From NCBI GenBank assembly GCA_949298505.1, contig CASFWW010000033.1, forward strand, positions 1 to 33,024: 33,024 nt of DNA. The letters run 5' to 3'. The position numbers and the translations under genes were made by a program. The notes under the pieces are model-generated. The model was given only the letters and a program-made list of their open reading frames with translations, was not told where the DNA came from and did no database searches. Source of the DNA: Ornithoclostridium sp949298505 (GTDB lineage: Bacteria; Bacillota; Clostridia; Christensenellales; UBA3700). This document shows positions 1-8,175 of this stretch, piece after piece. The stretch's first letter is position 1, and every line of letters starts with the position of its first letter.

Positions 1-197
1 AAACAAATTGGAACTCTGTAAAATTTACACATATCCCGAAATTTCTTCTTCGTGTTCTCTGATGCATCTGATGCGATGATCACAAGATGTGCGCGTCCTG
101 ACTTTGTCTCGCTCTCTGTCATCATCTCGCCGCTCGCGCATCTTCCTGCTTTCATTGCGAGTCCGATCAGGGACAGGACTTTATCCTTCTTTCTCAA
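1..197 (-). CDS. ylxQ: YlxQ, L7Ae/L30e-family RNA-binding protein (partial, cut by left edge)
   Basis: The reverse strand encodes an L7Ae-family N-terminus: after the start it reads KDKVLSLIGLAMKAGRCASG, then a stretch with LVIIASDASENTKKK, which matches the kink-turn RNA-binding fold of YlxQ-type ribosomal proteins. No ATG is available, so I place the start at a TTG (195-197), 17 nt inside the 3' end of rnpM, with AAGGAG about 10 nt upstream. The C-terminus is missing because the window ends. The position directly after rimP-nusA-rnpM is the classic Bacillota place for this gene, and infB is expected next. The family assignment is firm; the start is inferred. Confidence 0.85.
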   Translation of the reverse strand, partial: MRKKDKVLSLIGLAMKAGRCASGEMMTESETKSGRAHLVIIASDASENTKKKFRDMCKFYRVPIC

Positions 198-453
198 TCT
201 CGCCCATCTCCTTTTCCAGCCTGTCGTATACTTCCTGCGGGATCTCCTGTTTGAAAGACCGCTCCAGCCCCCTCGACTTCACCGCGTTCTGAAAGCAGCT
301 GAGCGAACGGCACAGATAAGCGCCTCTGCCGTTTTTCTTGCCTGTAAAATCAAGCGAGATCGCGCCTTCCGGATCGCGGACGACTCTGATCAGCTCGGTT
401 TTGGGCTTTGAAGTGCGGCACGCTATGCATGTCCTTTCGGGGATTTTTTTCAC
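181..453 (-). CDS. rnpM: RnpM (YlxR), RNase P modulator / RNA-binding protein
   Basis: A 90-residue protein with the YlxR signature: CIACR near residues 9-13 and GRGAYLC at about 42-48, followed by a basic helix. The length is typical for the family. YlxR proteins bind RNA, and the family has been renamed RnpM for its interaction with the RNase P RNA; that role comes from family knowledge, not from this sequence. The gene starts only 3 nt after the nusA stop, so the two are co-transcribed and probably translationally coupled. Its own 3' end overlaps ylxQ. The presumed RNA partner, rnpB, is in the same window at 24658-24977. Confidence 0.93.
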   Translation of the reverse strand: MKKIPERTCIACRTSKPKTELIRVVRDPEGAISLDFTGKKNGRGAYLCRSLSCFQNAVKSRGLERSFKQEIPQEVYDRLEKEMGEIEKEG

Positions 454-456
454 TTG

Positions 457-1533
457 TTACTCCTCGTCCGTATTTTCGGGAACGATGTTTTCGATAGAAG
501 AATACGGCTTCACGTCTATCTTCCACTCCGTCAGCTTCGCAGCAAGGCGCACGTTCTGACCCTGTTTGCCGATCGCGAGAGAGAGTTTATCGTCTGCGAC
601 TATCGCTTTTGCGCTCTTCTCTTCGTCGTTGACCTGGACCATGATCACTTTAGCGGGGCTGAGCGCTCTTGCGATGTACTCGAGCGGATCTGCGCACCAG
701 CCGATCACGTCTATCTTTTCGCCGTTGAGTTCGCCTACGATGCCGTTGATCCTCATGCCTCTCTGACCTATGCAGCTGCCCACTGCGTCAACGCTGGGAT
801 CGTCCGAATATACCGCCATCTTGGTCCTGTACCCTGCCTCTCTGACGATCTTTCTGATCTTTACGAGACCTGACTTTATCTCGGGAACTTCCATTTCAAA
901 CAGTCTCTTGACGAAATCGCGGTGAGATCTGGACACCATGACCTGAGAACCGCCCTTGAAGTCTGTGCGGATGTTCTTGACGTATACCTTGAGCACGTCG
1001 CCCTGCTTGTAGATCTCCCCTTTGATCTGATCCTGGGGCATCATCACGCCTTCCATCTGAGAACCGGAAATATCGAGGTATATCCTGTCGCCGTCTATCC
1101 TTCTGATCTGAGCGGTGACGATCTCGCCTTCTTTCTGGGTCATGTCTTCCAAGGTGATCTTCTTATGCTCGTCCATAAGTCTCTGCATAAAGACCTGCTT
1201 TGCGGTCTGCGCGTCTATACGGCTGAAATCTTTGGGCGAAATCTCTTCTATCACGCGGTCTCCGACCTTGTAAGAAGATTTGATCTTCTTCGCGTCTTCG
1301 AGAGAAATTTCTTTATCGGGATCTTCGACGGTTTCGACGACTTCCTGGTATGCAACGATCCTGATGCGGTTGCGCTGTTCGTCAATCTGAACGCTTACGG
1401 GGCGCGCTTCGCCGGATTCTCTCTTATATGCCGCGGCAATTGCGGCTTCGAGAGACTTAATCGTCAGTTCTTTGTCGATCTTTCCTTCTTTTTCAAGCAA
1501 ATCGAGCGCAAGAAAAAAATCCTTGTTAATCAT
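457..1533 (-). CDS. nusA: NusA, transcription termination/antitermination factor
   Basis: A 358-residue protein with the NusA domain order: N-terminal RNA polymerase-binding domain (about 1-125), S1 domain (about 133-200, from EGEIVTAQIRRIDGDRIYLD), KH1 with the GQRG loop (about 256-259) and KH2 with GKQG (about 322-325). It ends in a short acidic tail and lacks the C-terminal acidic repeats of proteobacterial NusA, as is usual for Bacillota. NusA binds RNA polymerase and nascent RNA and modulates pausing and termination. It lies 9 nt downstream of rimP in the conserved rimP-nusA-rnpM-ylxQ operon. The start follows a CTAGGAGGAC-type Shine-Dalgarno sequence. Confidence 0.97.
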   Translation of the reverse strand: MINKDFFLALDLLEKEGKIDKELTIKSLEAAIAAAYKRESGEARPVSVQIDEQRNRIRIVAYQEVVETVEDPDKEISLEDAKKIKSSYKVGDRVIEEISPKDFSRIDAQTAKQVFMQRLMDEHKKITLEDMTQKEGEIVTAQIRRIDGDRIYLDISGSQMEGVMMPQDQIKGEIYKQGDVLKVYVKNIRTDFKGGSQVMVSRSHRDFVKRLFEMEVPEIKSGLVKIRKIVREAGYRTKMAVYSDDPSVDAVGSCIGQRGMRINGIVGELNGEKIDVIGWCADPLEYIARALSPAKVIMVQVNDEEKSAKAIVADDKLSLAIGKQGQNVRLAAKLTEWKIDVKPYSSIENIVPENTDEE

Positions 1534-1542
1534 TTTGTCCTC

Positions 1543-2007
1543 CTAGAATTTTATAACCGCTCTCGCGAGGGCTATATCCTTTATATTTAGTTGTATGGTT
1601 TTTCCTTCTCTTGTCACCGTCACAACGGTGAAATCGTCGTCCACGTCTTCAAGCACCGCTTCGAACTTCTTCAGACCTTCGACGGGTCTGTACAAAGAAA
1701 ACTCTGTCTCTTCTCCGAGATGTCTCCTGAAATCGCGCAATGTCTTGTACGGTCTGTCAAGTCCGGGCGAAGAAACGTTTAGCGTATACGGCTTGCCGTT
1801 TGTCGGGTCGAGTTCGTCAAGCGGAGCGTCGATTGCATTATGCACTGCTTCGCAATCGTCGAGAGATACGCCGCCCGGTTTGTCGATATAGACGGTGAGC
1901 GTGTCTTCATCTCCGTGTTTTTTGAATTCGATTTCGACAAGTTCCACATTCATGGATTCAACTATAGGCTGTATCAGCGCCTGAACGCTGTCGCAGATTT
2001 TTGACAT
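1543..2007 (-). CDS. rimP: RimP, 30S ribosome maturation factor
   Basis: A protein of about 154 residues with the RimP N-terminal alpha/beta domain (VELVEIEFKKHGDEDTL...) and the motif LDRPYKTLRDFRRHLGEE, followed by the SH3-like C-terminal domain. RimP assists late 30S subunit assembly. I start it at the ATG at 2005-2007 (MSKICDS), because AGGAGA lies 5-6 nt upstream of that codon; the in-frame ATG five codons earlier (2020-2022) overlaps this ribosome-binding site. It is the first gene of the rimP-nusA-rnpM-ylxQ operon and has a promoter and a leader hairpin just upstream. Confidence 0.95.
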   Translation of the reverse strand: MSKICDSVQALIQPIVESMNVELVEIEFKKHGDEDTLTVYIDKPGGVSLDDCEAVHNAIDAPLDELDPTNGKPYTLNVSSPGLDRPYKTLRDFRRHLGEETEFSLYRPVEGLKKFEAVLEDVDDDFTVVTVTREGKTIQLNIKDIALARAVIKF

Positions 2008-2027
2008 GGTTTCTCCTAACATAATTA

Positions 2028-2049
2028 AAGCGACTGATTTCAGCCGCTT
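2028..2049 (-). promoter_or_regulatory. Hairpin in the rimP-nusA leader
   Basis: An inverted repeat of 9 bp (2028-2036 with 2041-2049, one G-T pair in the transcript) has a 4-nt loop and lies between the predicted rimP promoter and its ribosome-binding site. The sequence that follows in the transcript is A/T-rich but has no real U-run, so I do not call it a terminator. It could be a regulatory or stabilising element of the nusA operon leader. Confidence 0.4.
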
Positions 2050-2076
2050 AGTAAGTCAATACTATCTTGTGTATAT

Positions 2077-2106
2077 ATTATCACACAATAATAATAAAAT
2101 CAACAA
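2077..2106 (-). promoter_or_regulatory. Predicted sigma-A promoter of the rimP-nusA operon
   Basis: On the minus strand TTGTTG (2106-2101) is followed, 18 nt later, by GATAAT (2082-2077). A TG dinucleotide one base before the -10 gives an extended -10 (TGTGATAAT). It lies in the 184-nt A/T-rich gap between the PolC-like gene and rimP and gives a leader of about 63 nt. The rest of this gap shows only the leader hairpin. Confidence 0.5.
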
Positions 2107-2191
2107 TTTTTTGAGCATTTGTTTGTAAAATTATACGCAAATGAGAATTTTCCGCCGTTTCCGGTACTTTTGCCCTCTGAAAACCTCCGGA

Positions 2192-3778
2192 TCAGCCGAT
2201 CGAGGCAACGTCGACGTAATCGAAAAGCTTTATAAAAAGCTGAGCCGTGGCGTATGCGTCGAAATACGCGCGGTGCGCTTCGACGAGTTCGATGCCGAAT
2301 TCCTTGCATAGCACGCGCAGATTGAGTTGCCCTCTTCTCCCCGTCTTGTTGCGGTATGCCTGAGCAAGCACAATGGTATCCTTTGTCCTGTTTGGGACGT
2401 ACATTCCCTGATTCGCCGCTTCGTTCTTCAGCACGATGAAGTCAAACTTGTCGCCGTTGTGCGCAACCAGCACGGACGAGCCTACCCACGCGAGGAAATC
2501 GGGGAGAACGTCCTCTATGCGCGGCGCGTCCTCGACCATATCGTCGTATATGTGATTGGTCGCGGAAGCGCTTTCCGGTATGTGTATTTCGGGGTCTACG
2601 AGCGTTGAGAAATACTCGGTGCACACTCCGTTGACTATCTTGACCGCGCCGATCTCAATGATCTTGCACGGATTGCCGTTGTCTATCAGCCCTGTAGTCT
2701 CCAGGTCGAACACGACGAAGGTATTTTCGGTCAGATAAGGAGGTTTCTCTATTGCAAGATCGAAAATGTTCTGCTGAGTAGTTATCTCAAGCGGTTTTGC
2801 CTTGACAGGCACATAAGTCTTTTTTCTCTTCAGATCCTCTTCTGAAAGGATGGAAGAATAGTTTATACGGCAGAGACTTACGCTCTTTGCAATAAGCGAA
2901 AGTCCTCCGCGGAAACTGTCATTCTGAAGGTCTCCGACGACTACGATCTCGTTCCCTTCTTCAAGAATATCGAGAGGACCTTTTGCCGCTTTTCTGGTAA
3001 AATAACAGCAACGCATTGCGCCTGTCGTATCGTTTATCGTAAAATTGTAATAAAGGTTTCCCGACGATTTAGAATTTCTGGCAACGATGCTTTCCACTTT
3101 CCCGGTGACGCAGACTGCGCTCTGAGGCGAAGTACATGCCCTTATGTATCTCGCTTTGGACGTGATCTCGCTGCCGCAAAGTTTGTGAACTGCGCTTATC
3201 TCTATGTAGCAGTCGTCGATCACGACGGGCACCTCTTCTTTTGCCGTTTCGGAAATGATAAATTCTTCGGTATATCTGATTTTTATCATGTTTACCCGGT
3301 CATATGAAGAATCGAGGTAATCTTTCAGACCTCTCAGCAGACCGCATTTTTCAAAAAGATCTCCCACTGATTTCACAACGGTAAACGTAACGGTGACCGT
3401 CTTGTCTCCGCAGACTATCTCTGTGTTGTCGCTTGAAAGTAGAACGGAATATGCTCTGTGAAATTTGTTCACGTACTCCTTGACCAGTTTGAAAACGATA
3501 TCGTTGTCCACTCCGAATTTTCTGAAAGAAACCGACACGGTGTACTCGTCAGGCAGAATCTCGACCGCAAAGGACAGAATCTTCTTCTTGTCCTCTTCAT
3601 TCAGTTCCTTGTCTCCGGAATAAGGAACGCCTATCTGAACTGAAACGGTCTTTGCCTCCGCGTCCAGATCGACCGAGCGGACGCGCAGAAAATCGTACGC
3701 GTTGTCATAGCGTATATTGAGAAGTTTTATAAAATCGATTTTTTCGTTTTTGTCCTTGGTATTCTGCGTTCCGATCAT
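2192..3778 (-). CDS. PolC-like protein with N-terminal, OB and DEDDh exonuclease regions but no PHP or polymerase domain
   Basis: A protein of about 528 residues sits exactly where polC is normally found, between ispG and rimP. Order: a PolC-like N-terminal region (about 1-215); an OB-fold (about 223-300, with VTGKVESIVARNSKS and GDLQNDSF) like the PolC OB domain; a linker containing QQNIF (about 336); and a DEDDh exonuclease with DLETTG (about 356), HNGDKFDF (about 443) and AHRAYFDA (about 504), all acidic and His catalytic positions kept. PolC is normally about 1400 residues, with the exonuclease inserted in a PHP domain and followed by the polymerase. Here the OB leads directly to the exonuclease and the gene stops after it; no polymerase-like sequence follows before rimP. 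Likely a 3'-5' DNA exonuclease. The start is uncertain: ATG at 3778 (weak AAAGA upstream) or GTG at 3853. Confidence 0.85.
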   Translation of the reverse strand: MIGTQNTKDKNEKIDFIKLLNIRYDNAYDFLRVRSVDLDAEAKTVSVQIGVPYSGDKELNEEDKKKILSFAVEILPDEYTVSVSFRKFGVDNDIVFKLVKEYVNKFHRAYSVLLSSDNTEIVCGDKTVTVTFTVVKSVGDLFEKCGLLRGLKDYLDSSYDRVNMIKIRYTEEFIISETAKEEVPVVIDDCYIEISAVHKLCGSEITSKARYIRACTSPQSAVCVTGKVESIVARNSKSSGNLYYNFTINDTTGAMRCCYFTRKAAKGPLDILEEGNEIVVVGDLQNDSFRGGLSLIAKSVSLCRINYSSILSEEDLKRKKTYVPVKAKPLEITTQQNIFDLAIEKPPYLTENTFVVFDLETTGLIDNGNPCKIIEIGAVKIVNGVCTEYFSTLVDPEIHIPESASATNHIYDDMVEDAPRIEDVLPDFLAWVGSSVLVAHNGDKFDFIVLKNEAANQGMYVPNRTKDTIVLAQAYRNKTGRRGQLNLRVLCKEFGIELVEAHRAYFDAYATAQLFIKLFDYVDVASIG

Positions 3779-3915
3779 GATCTTTGTCTGTTTTTCCGCA
3801 TAAGGCGGATAGCTGAGCTTGTTATTTATAGCGATATTTCGGCTAAAAATCACAGATTAAGTTCTAAATTAACGCGATTTTTATAATAATCTGTCGACAA
3901 TATCACTTTTATTTA

Positions 3916-4947
3916 TTATATTTTTTTGATTTCCTCTTTCAATGCTTCAAGTATCGTTCCATTGGGAACCGTGGCAATTATCCTGCCCTCTCTGAAGATA
4001 ACGGATTTGTCTTTACCTCCGGCAACGCCGACGTCGCAACCTTTGGATTCTCCTATCCCGTTGACGACGCAGCCCATGACGGCTATCCTTATGCTCTTGT
4101 CAAGCGTTCTAGCATATTCTTCGACTGCCGTCGCGATCCCCTTGACGTCGATGCAAGTTCTTGCGCAGGTGGGGCAAGAAACGACTTCCGCGTACGCGCC
4201 GCTGTACTTCCCCACCGCTTTCAATATCTCTTTCGCGGCATAGACCTCTTTTATCGGGTCGTCCGTCAGAGACACTCGCACGGTATCGCCTATCCCGTCG
4301 CATAAAAGCGAGCCGATGCCGATCGCGGATTTTATCAGCCCTTTTTCGTAGATGCCGGCTTCGGTGACTCCGACGTGAAGCGGATAATCGCATTCTGCCG
4401 AAAGCAGTCTGTACGCTTTAATAGTATTTGCCACGTCTGACGATTTGACGGATATGACAATATCGTAAAAGCCGTGTTTTTCAAGAAGCCTCACGTGTTC
4501 GAGCGCGCTTTCGCACATTGCCTGAGCAAGCGGCATACCCTCGTATTTTTTATCGAGAGAACCGCCGTTGACTCCTATTCTGATCGGTATCCCTCTTTCT
4601 TTCAGATATTTTGCAAGATATTCCACCTTGCTTTCGTCGCCTATATTGCCGGGGTTTATCCTAATTTTCGCCGCGCCCGCGTCAGCCGCTTTTACTGCGA
4701 GGCGGTAATCGAAATGTATATCCGCGACAATCGGCATCGACGTTGAAGCGACGATCTCTTTCAACGCGTCTGCGCTCTTCTCGTCCGGAACGGAACAGCG
4801 TGCGATGTCGCATCCGGCGATTTCAAGTTCCTTCAGTTGCCTGACGGTGCCGTCGACGTCGCTTGTTTTGGTATTCGTCATGGACTGGACGGCGATTTTT
4901 TCGCCTCCGCCAATGACAATATTGCCTATTTTCACCTTTCTTGTCAT
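3916..4947 (-). CDS. ispG: IspG (GcpE), 4-hydroxy-3-methylbut-2-enyl diphosphate synthase
   Basis: A 343-residue IspG: a TIM-barrel N-terminal part beginning at IGNIVIGGGEKIAVQSMTNT, with ADIHFDYRLAVKA and KIRINPGNIG, then a C-terminal iron-sulfur domain with CPTCART (about 260) and GCVVNGIGES (about 292) providing the 4Fe-4S cysteines. It converts MEcPP to HMBPP in the MEP isoprenoid pathway. It starts 4 nt after the rseP stop, and the GGGTGA that includes the rseP stop codon serves as Shine-Dalgarno sequence, indicating coupling. The earlier MEP enzyme Dxr and the prenyl-chain enzyme UppS are in the same operon. Confidence 0.97.
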   Translation of the reverse strand: MTRKVKIGNIVIGGGEKIAVQSMTNTKTSDVDGTVRQLKELEIAGCDIARCSVPDEKSADALKEIVASTSMPIVADIHFDYRLAVKAADAGAAKIRINPGNIGDESKVEYLAKYLKERGIPIRIGVNGGSLDKKYEGMPLAQAMCESALEHVRLLEKHGFYDIVISVKSSDVANTIKAYRLLSAECDYPLHVGVTEAGIYEKGLIKSAIGIGSLLCDGIGDTVRVSLTDDPIKEVYAAKEILKAVGKYSGAYAEVVSCPTCARTCIDVKGIATAVEEYARTLDKSIRIAVMGCVVNGIGESKGCDVGVAGGKDKSVIFREGRIIATVPNGTILEALKEEIKKI

Positions 4948-4951
4948 CTTT

Positions 4952-6055
4952 TCACCCGAAAAAGTGCAGCAGATCGAACGTTATCGCCATTCCGATAAGC
5001 AGGACCAGACCCACCGCATGTATCATTCCCTCTACCTTGCGGTTGAGAGGTTTTCTTCTTATGGCTTCTATTATAGCAAACACAATGCGCGATCCGTCAA
5101 GCGCCGGAAGCGGTAAAATATTCATGAACGCTATCGATATTGAAAGCACGGCTACGCCGTAAGCAACCGCGGCGAACCCGGACTGTCCCAGTTGAACGAG
5201 CGCGGAAACCGCCGTAATCGTTCCGCCCATCGTATCTTTTACCTTTGCCGCTCCGGTGAAAAGCTGACCTATCGACTTGAAGATCAGTTCGACCACGTCG
5301 CCGCAGAAATTAAAGGATCTGGCAACTGCTTCGAAATACCCAAGCTTATTCTGTCCGAAGCCGTACGTAATGCCCAGTCCCTTTTTGACCTCAGTGACAG
5401 TCTCACCGTTTTCGTCTTCGTAAGAATAGATATAATCGGTCTTATCCGCCGTGAAAGTGATCTCCTCTCCGTCTCTTATCACGGTGAATTCGTTCACGTC
5501 GCTGCCCGAGATCAGCTCGCCGAGTTTTCCCGACTCTAGCAGGCTGTAAACCGGTTTCCCGTTGACTTCAACGATCATGTCGCCTTCTTCAAAAGGCTGA
5601 ACGTGACCTGCGTCTACGAGTTCGTAGGTGTCGACAATTACCGGCGCAGCCTCGCCGTAAGCCATAAAGAAAACGTTGAGGATTATCAACGCGCTGACGA
5701 AGTTGAAAAACACTCCCGAAGCAAGCACGATTATGCGTTTCCATACGGGATGAGAATTAAAGCTGTCGGGCGAAGACGCCTCTTCGTCCTCTCCTTCGAA
5801 CGCGCAGAATCCTCCGGCGGGAATACACCTGACGGAAAATACCTCGCCCGTCTGTTTATTTGTCGTTTTCTTGAATATTGCCGGACCGAAACCGATCGCA
5901 AATTCGTTGATTTTAAAACCGAGTATCTTTCCTGCGGTATAGTGCCCCAGTTCGTGGACTACGATCATGAACATGAAGCAGACCATTGCGATAACGATAT
6001 ACCCGATCCATTTGAAGACTTCGCCTGCCGATACGCAAAGCAGAATTGCCGTCAT
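4952..6055 (-). CDS. rseP: RseP/RasP-type site-2 intramembrane metalloprotease
   Basis: A 367-residue membrane protein with the zinc-binding HELGH motif in the first transmembrane segment (VVHELGHY, about 34-41), a PDZ domain in the middle (about 140-205, around EEGDMIVEVNGKPV) and the second catalytic motif NILPLPALDGSR (about 312-323) in a late transmembrane helix. Family members cleave transmembrane anti-sigma factors and remnant signal peptides; the substrate here cannot be read from the sequence. Its ATG overlaps the dxr stop codon (ATGA, 6052-6055), so translation is coupled. The length is typical of the RasP branch with a single PDZ domain. Confidence 0.95.
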   Translation of the reverse strand: MTAILLCVSAGEVFKWIGYIVIAMVCFMFMIVVHELGHYTAGKILGFKINEFAIGFGPAIFKKTTNKQTGEVFSVRCIPAGGFCAFEGEDEEASSPDSFNSHPVWKRIIVLASGVFFNFVSALIILNVFFMAYGEAAPVIVDTYELVDAGHVQPFEEGDMIVEVNGKPVYSLLESGKLGELISGSDVNEFTVIRDGEEITFTADKTDYIYSYEDENGETVTEVKKGLGITYGFGQNKLGYFEAVARSFNFCGDVVELIFKSIGQLFTGAAKVKDTMGGTITAVSALVQLGQSGFAAVAYGVAVLSISIAFMNILPLPALDGSRIVFAIIEAIRRKPLNRKVEGMIHAVGLVLLIGMAITFDLLHFFG

Positions 6056-7206
6056 ACCCTTTCTCTCCCGATAACGTCTGAAACGTAAGTTTTGACTTTT
6101 TCGTCGACAAGGAGCACCTCATCCAGGCAGTCGAACGTCTTTTTGTCCGCAAACCTGTCAAGCGCCCTTTTTATATAGTATGGTATATCGTAAAATTTTA
6201 TTTGCCTTTTTGCAAACCTGTCCACAGCGATTTCGTTGGCGGCGTTGAGTACTGCGGTGGCATTTCCGCCCTCATTCACGCACTCCAGCGCGATTTTGAG
6301 ACATTCGAACACTTCCGTGTCAGGTCTTTCGAAATCCAGCCTGAGACTGTCGAAAGACAGCGGAGTGAAACAATGCCCGCCTCTTTCCGGATAAAGCAAC
6401 GCAAGCTGTATGGGGAGCCTCATGTCAGGATAACTGAGCTGAGCAATAATACTTCCGTCGTCGTATTCGATCATGGAATGGACCACGCTCTGCCTGTGGA
6501 CGACGATCCCGATCCTGTCTGTGTCCACTCCGAACAGATGTGAAGCTTCTATCACTTCAAATCCCTTGTTCATCATCGTCGCGCTGTCAACGGTGACTTT
6601 TACTCCCATATTCCACGTCGGGTGCCTGAGCGCGTCGTCTATCGTAACGTCTTGCAGTTCTTCTCTCGTTTTGCCTCTGAACGCGCCGCCCGAAGCTGTC
6701 AGTATCAGCTTTTTCACTTCTTTTGCCGCATCTGCGTTACGGCTCAGGCACTGCCATATCGCGCTGTGCTCGCTGTCAACGGGCAAGACGTTCACGCCTT
6801 TGTTCATCGCGGCATTCATAACGAGATCACCGCCGGCAACGAGAGTCTCCTTGTTTGCAAGCGCAATTTCACTGCCGTTTTCTATCGCGCGCAGAGTCGG
6901 CGCAAGACCGCTTATCCCAACGAGAGAATTCAGCACGCACGCGCGCTGTACTCCTGCGATCTCAAGCGGAGCGTTCTCGCCGGTGAAAAGCACGGTATCT
7001 TTGGGCAAATCGAGCTTCTTTGCCGCGTTTTCGTCTTTAACCGCAACGTATTTCGGAGAAAATTCGTTGATCTGTTTCTGAAGAAGATCTACGTTTTTGT
7101 CGCAACAAAGACCAATAACGTTTAGCTTTCCAGGATACTGTCTCACAGTATCGAGAGCCTGCGTTCCTATTGATCCGGTACTGCCGAGTATTATCAGATC
7201 TTTCAT
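6052..7206 (-). CDS. dxr: Dxr, 1-deoxy-D-xylulose 5-phosphate reductoisomerase
   Basis: A 384-residue protein with an N-terminal NADPH-binding fold (GSTGSIG at about 8-14), the catalytic loop VDSEHSAIWQ (about 142-151, metal- and substrate-binding residues present), and MMNKGFEVIEASHLF. It makes 2-C-methyl-D-erythritol 4-phosphate, the first committed step of the MEP pathway. GGGAGAAGG lies just before the ATG. It is the fourth gene of frr-uppS-cdsA-dxr-rseP-ispG, follows cdsA by about 58 nt and overlaps rseP by 4 nt. Full length, with nothing unusual. Confidence 0.97.
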   Translation of the reverse strand: MKDLIILGSTGSIGTQALDTVRQYPGKLNVIGLCCDKNVDLLQKQINEFSPKYVAVKDENAAKKLDLPKDTVLFTGENAPLEIAGVQRACVLNSLVGISGLAPTLRAIENGSEIALANKETLVAGGDLVMNAAMNKGVNVLPVDSEHSAIWQCLSRNADAAKEVKKLILTASGGAFRGKTREELQDVTIDDALRHPTWNMGVKVTVDSATMMNKGFEVIEASHLFGVDTDRIGIVVHRQSVVHSMIEYDDGSIIAQLSYPDMRLPIQLALLYPERGGHCFTPLSFDSLRLDFERPDTEVFECLKIALECVNEGGNATAVLNAANEIAVDRFAKRQIKFYDIPYYIKRALDRFADKKTFDCLDEVLLVDEKVKTYVSDVIGRERV

Positions 7207-7264
7207 AACCTTCTCCCTAACTGATTTTATTTTGCGTCAGACGTCAGCGCAACAAGCGCGTTTT

Positions 7265-8158
7265 TCATTCTACGGCGTTGATTATCGCAAACGTAAGATA
7301 TATCACGGGAAGCACGAAAAGTATGCTGTCCAGTCTGTCCATTATCCCGCCGTGACCGGGGAAAATCTTACCGAAATCCTTGATGCCCGCTTTCCTTTTT
7401 ATCCAGCTTGCCGCCAGATCGCCCACCTCGCTGACGACAGCTCCGACAAAGCCTATCACGAGATAGACTGCAAGCGACGCGTAGAGGTTTGTCGTAAGCG
7501 CGAGCGTATGCACGTTGCTCATATTGTCGAAAACGCCGTAATAGTCGAAAAGAAGGAACACCATCGCGCTCGCCGCGACGCCTCCGACCAGACCTCCGAC
7601 TGCACCTGCGATCGTCTTTTTGGGGCTGATCTCGGGGCAAAGCTTCTTTCCGCCTATCGCCATACCCGTGAAATATGCGAAAGTGTCCGTAAATACGGGG
7701 ATAAACAGAGCCAGCATTATACCTATCATATCGCCGTAGTTTTCGTTTACGGGATTGTCACCGAGAGTAGTCTTGCCGTTAATCAGGAAGAATATCGACA
7801 AAAGAACTATCGGATAAAACAAGATGAACGACGTCGCAAGAAAATCCTTGAGTTCGTATTTGTGAACGAAAGTGAATATCGTCAGCGCGACCATAACGCT
7901 GAGTGCGATCACAGCAACGATTCCCGTTTCGCGCAAAAACCAGAGCGCGGGATAGATCGCGACTACGGCAATGATCAGAGGGATCGCCATCGGTCTGTAT
8001 TTTGCAGATCTGAAGGCGGTGAACATTTCGTACACTCCGATCGCCATGCAGATCAGTATGAGCGCGTCGACGTAAAACAGGCTGAACTGTCTGAGCCCGA
8101 AAAGCGTGCCGAGTACGACGGCGAGCAAAACTATCGCGGTTATTATTCTTTTCAGCAT
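7265..8158 (-). CDS. cdsA: CdsA, phosphatidate cytidylyltransferase
   Basis: A 297-residue multi-pass membrane protein with about eight hydrophobic segments and the CDP-diglyceride synthetase signature near the C-terminus: SWIKRKAGIKDFGKI followed by FPGHGGIMDRLDS (about 247-273). It forms CDP-diacylglycerol from phosphatidate and CTP, the precursor of phosphatidylglycerol and cardiolipin. The start follows AAAGGAAGACAAT. It lies 17 nt after uppS in an operon order conserved across bacteria. Confidence 0.96.
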   Translation of the reverse strand: MLKRIITAIVLLAVVLGTLFGLRQFSLFYVDALILICMAIGVYEMFTAFRSAKYRPMAIPLIIAVVAIYPALWFLRETGIVAVIALSVMVALTIFTFVHKYELKDFLATSFILFYPIVLLSIFFLINGKTTLGDNPVNENYGDMIGIMLALFIPVFTDTFAYFTGMAIGGKKLCPEISPKKTIAGAVGGLVGGVAASAMVFLLFDYYGVFDNMSNVHTLALTTNLYASLAVYLVIGFVGAVVSEVGDLAASWIKRKAGIKDFGKIFPGHGGIMDRLDSILFVLPVIYLTFAIINAVE

Positions 8159-8175
8159 ATTGTCTTCCTTTGCGG

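Noticed and set aside
2030..2191. Remnant of the PolC PHP or polymerase region after the exonuclease
   Set aside because: I translated the sequence after the stop and saw no PolC-like motif; the region is A/T-rich and holds the rimP promoter. A frameshift is therefore unlikely to explain the missing domains.
3779..3915. Separate promoter for the PolC-like gene
   Set aside because: Several A/T-rich -10-like boxes exist, but none has a -35 at proper spacing; read-through from ispG is assumed.
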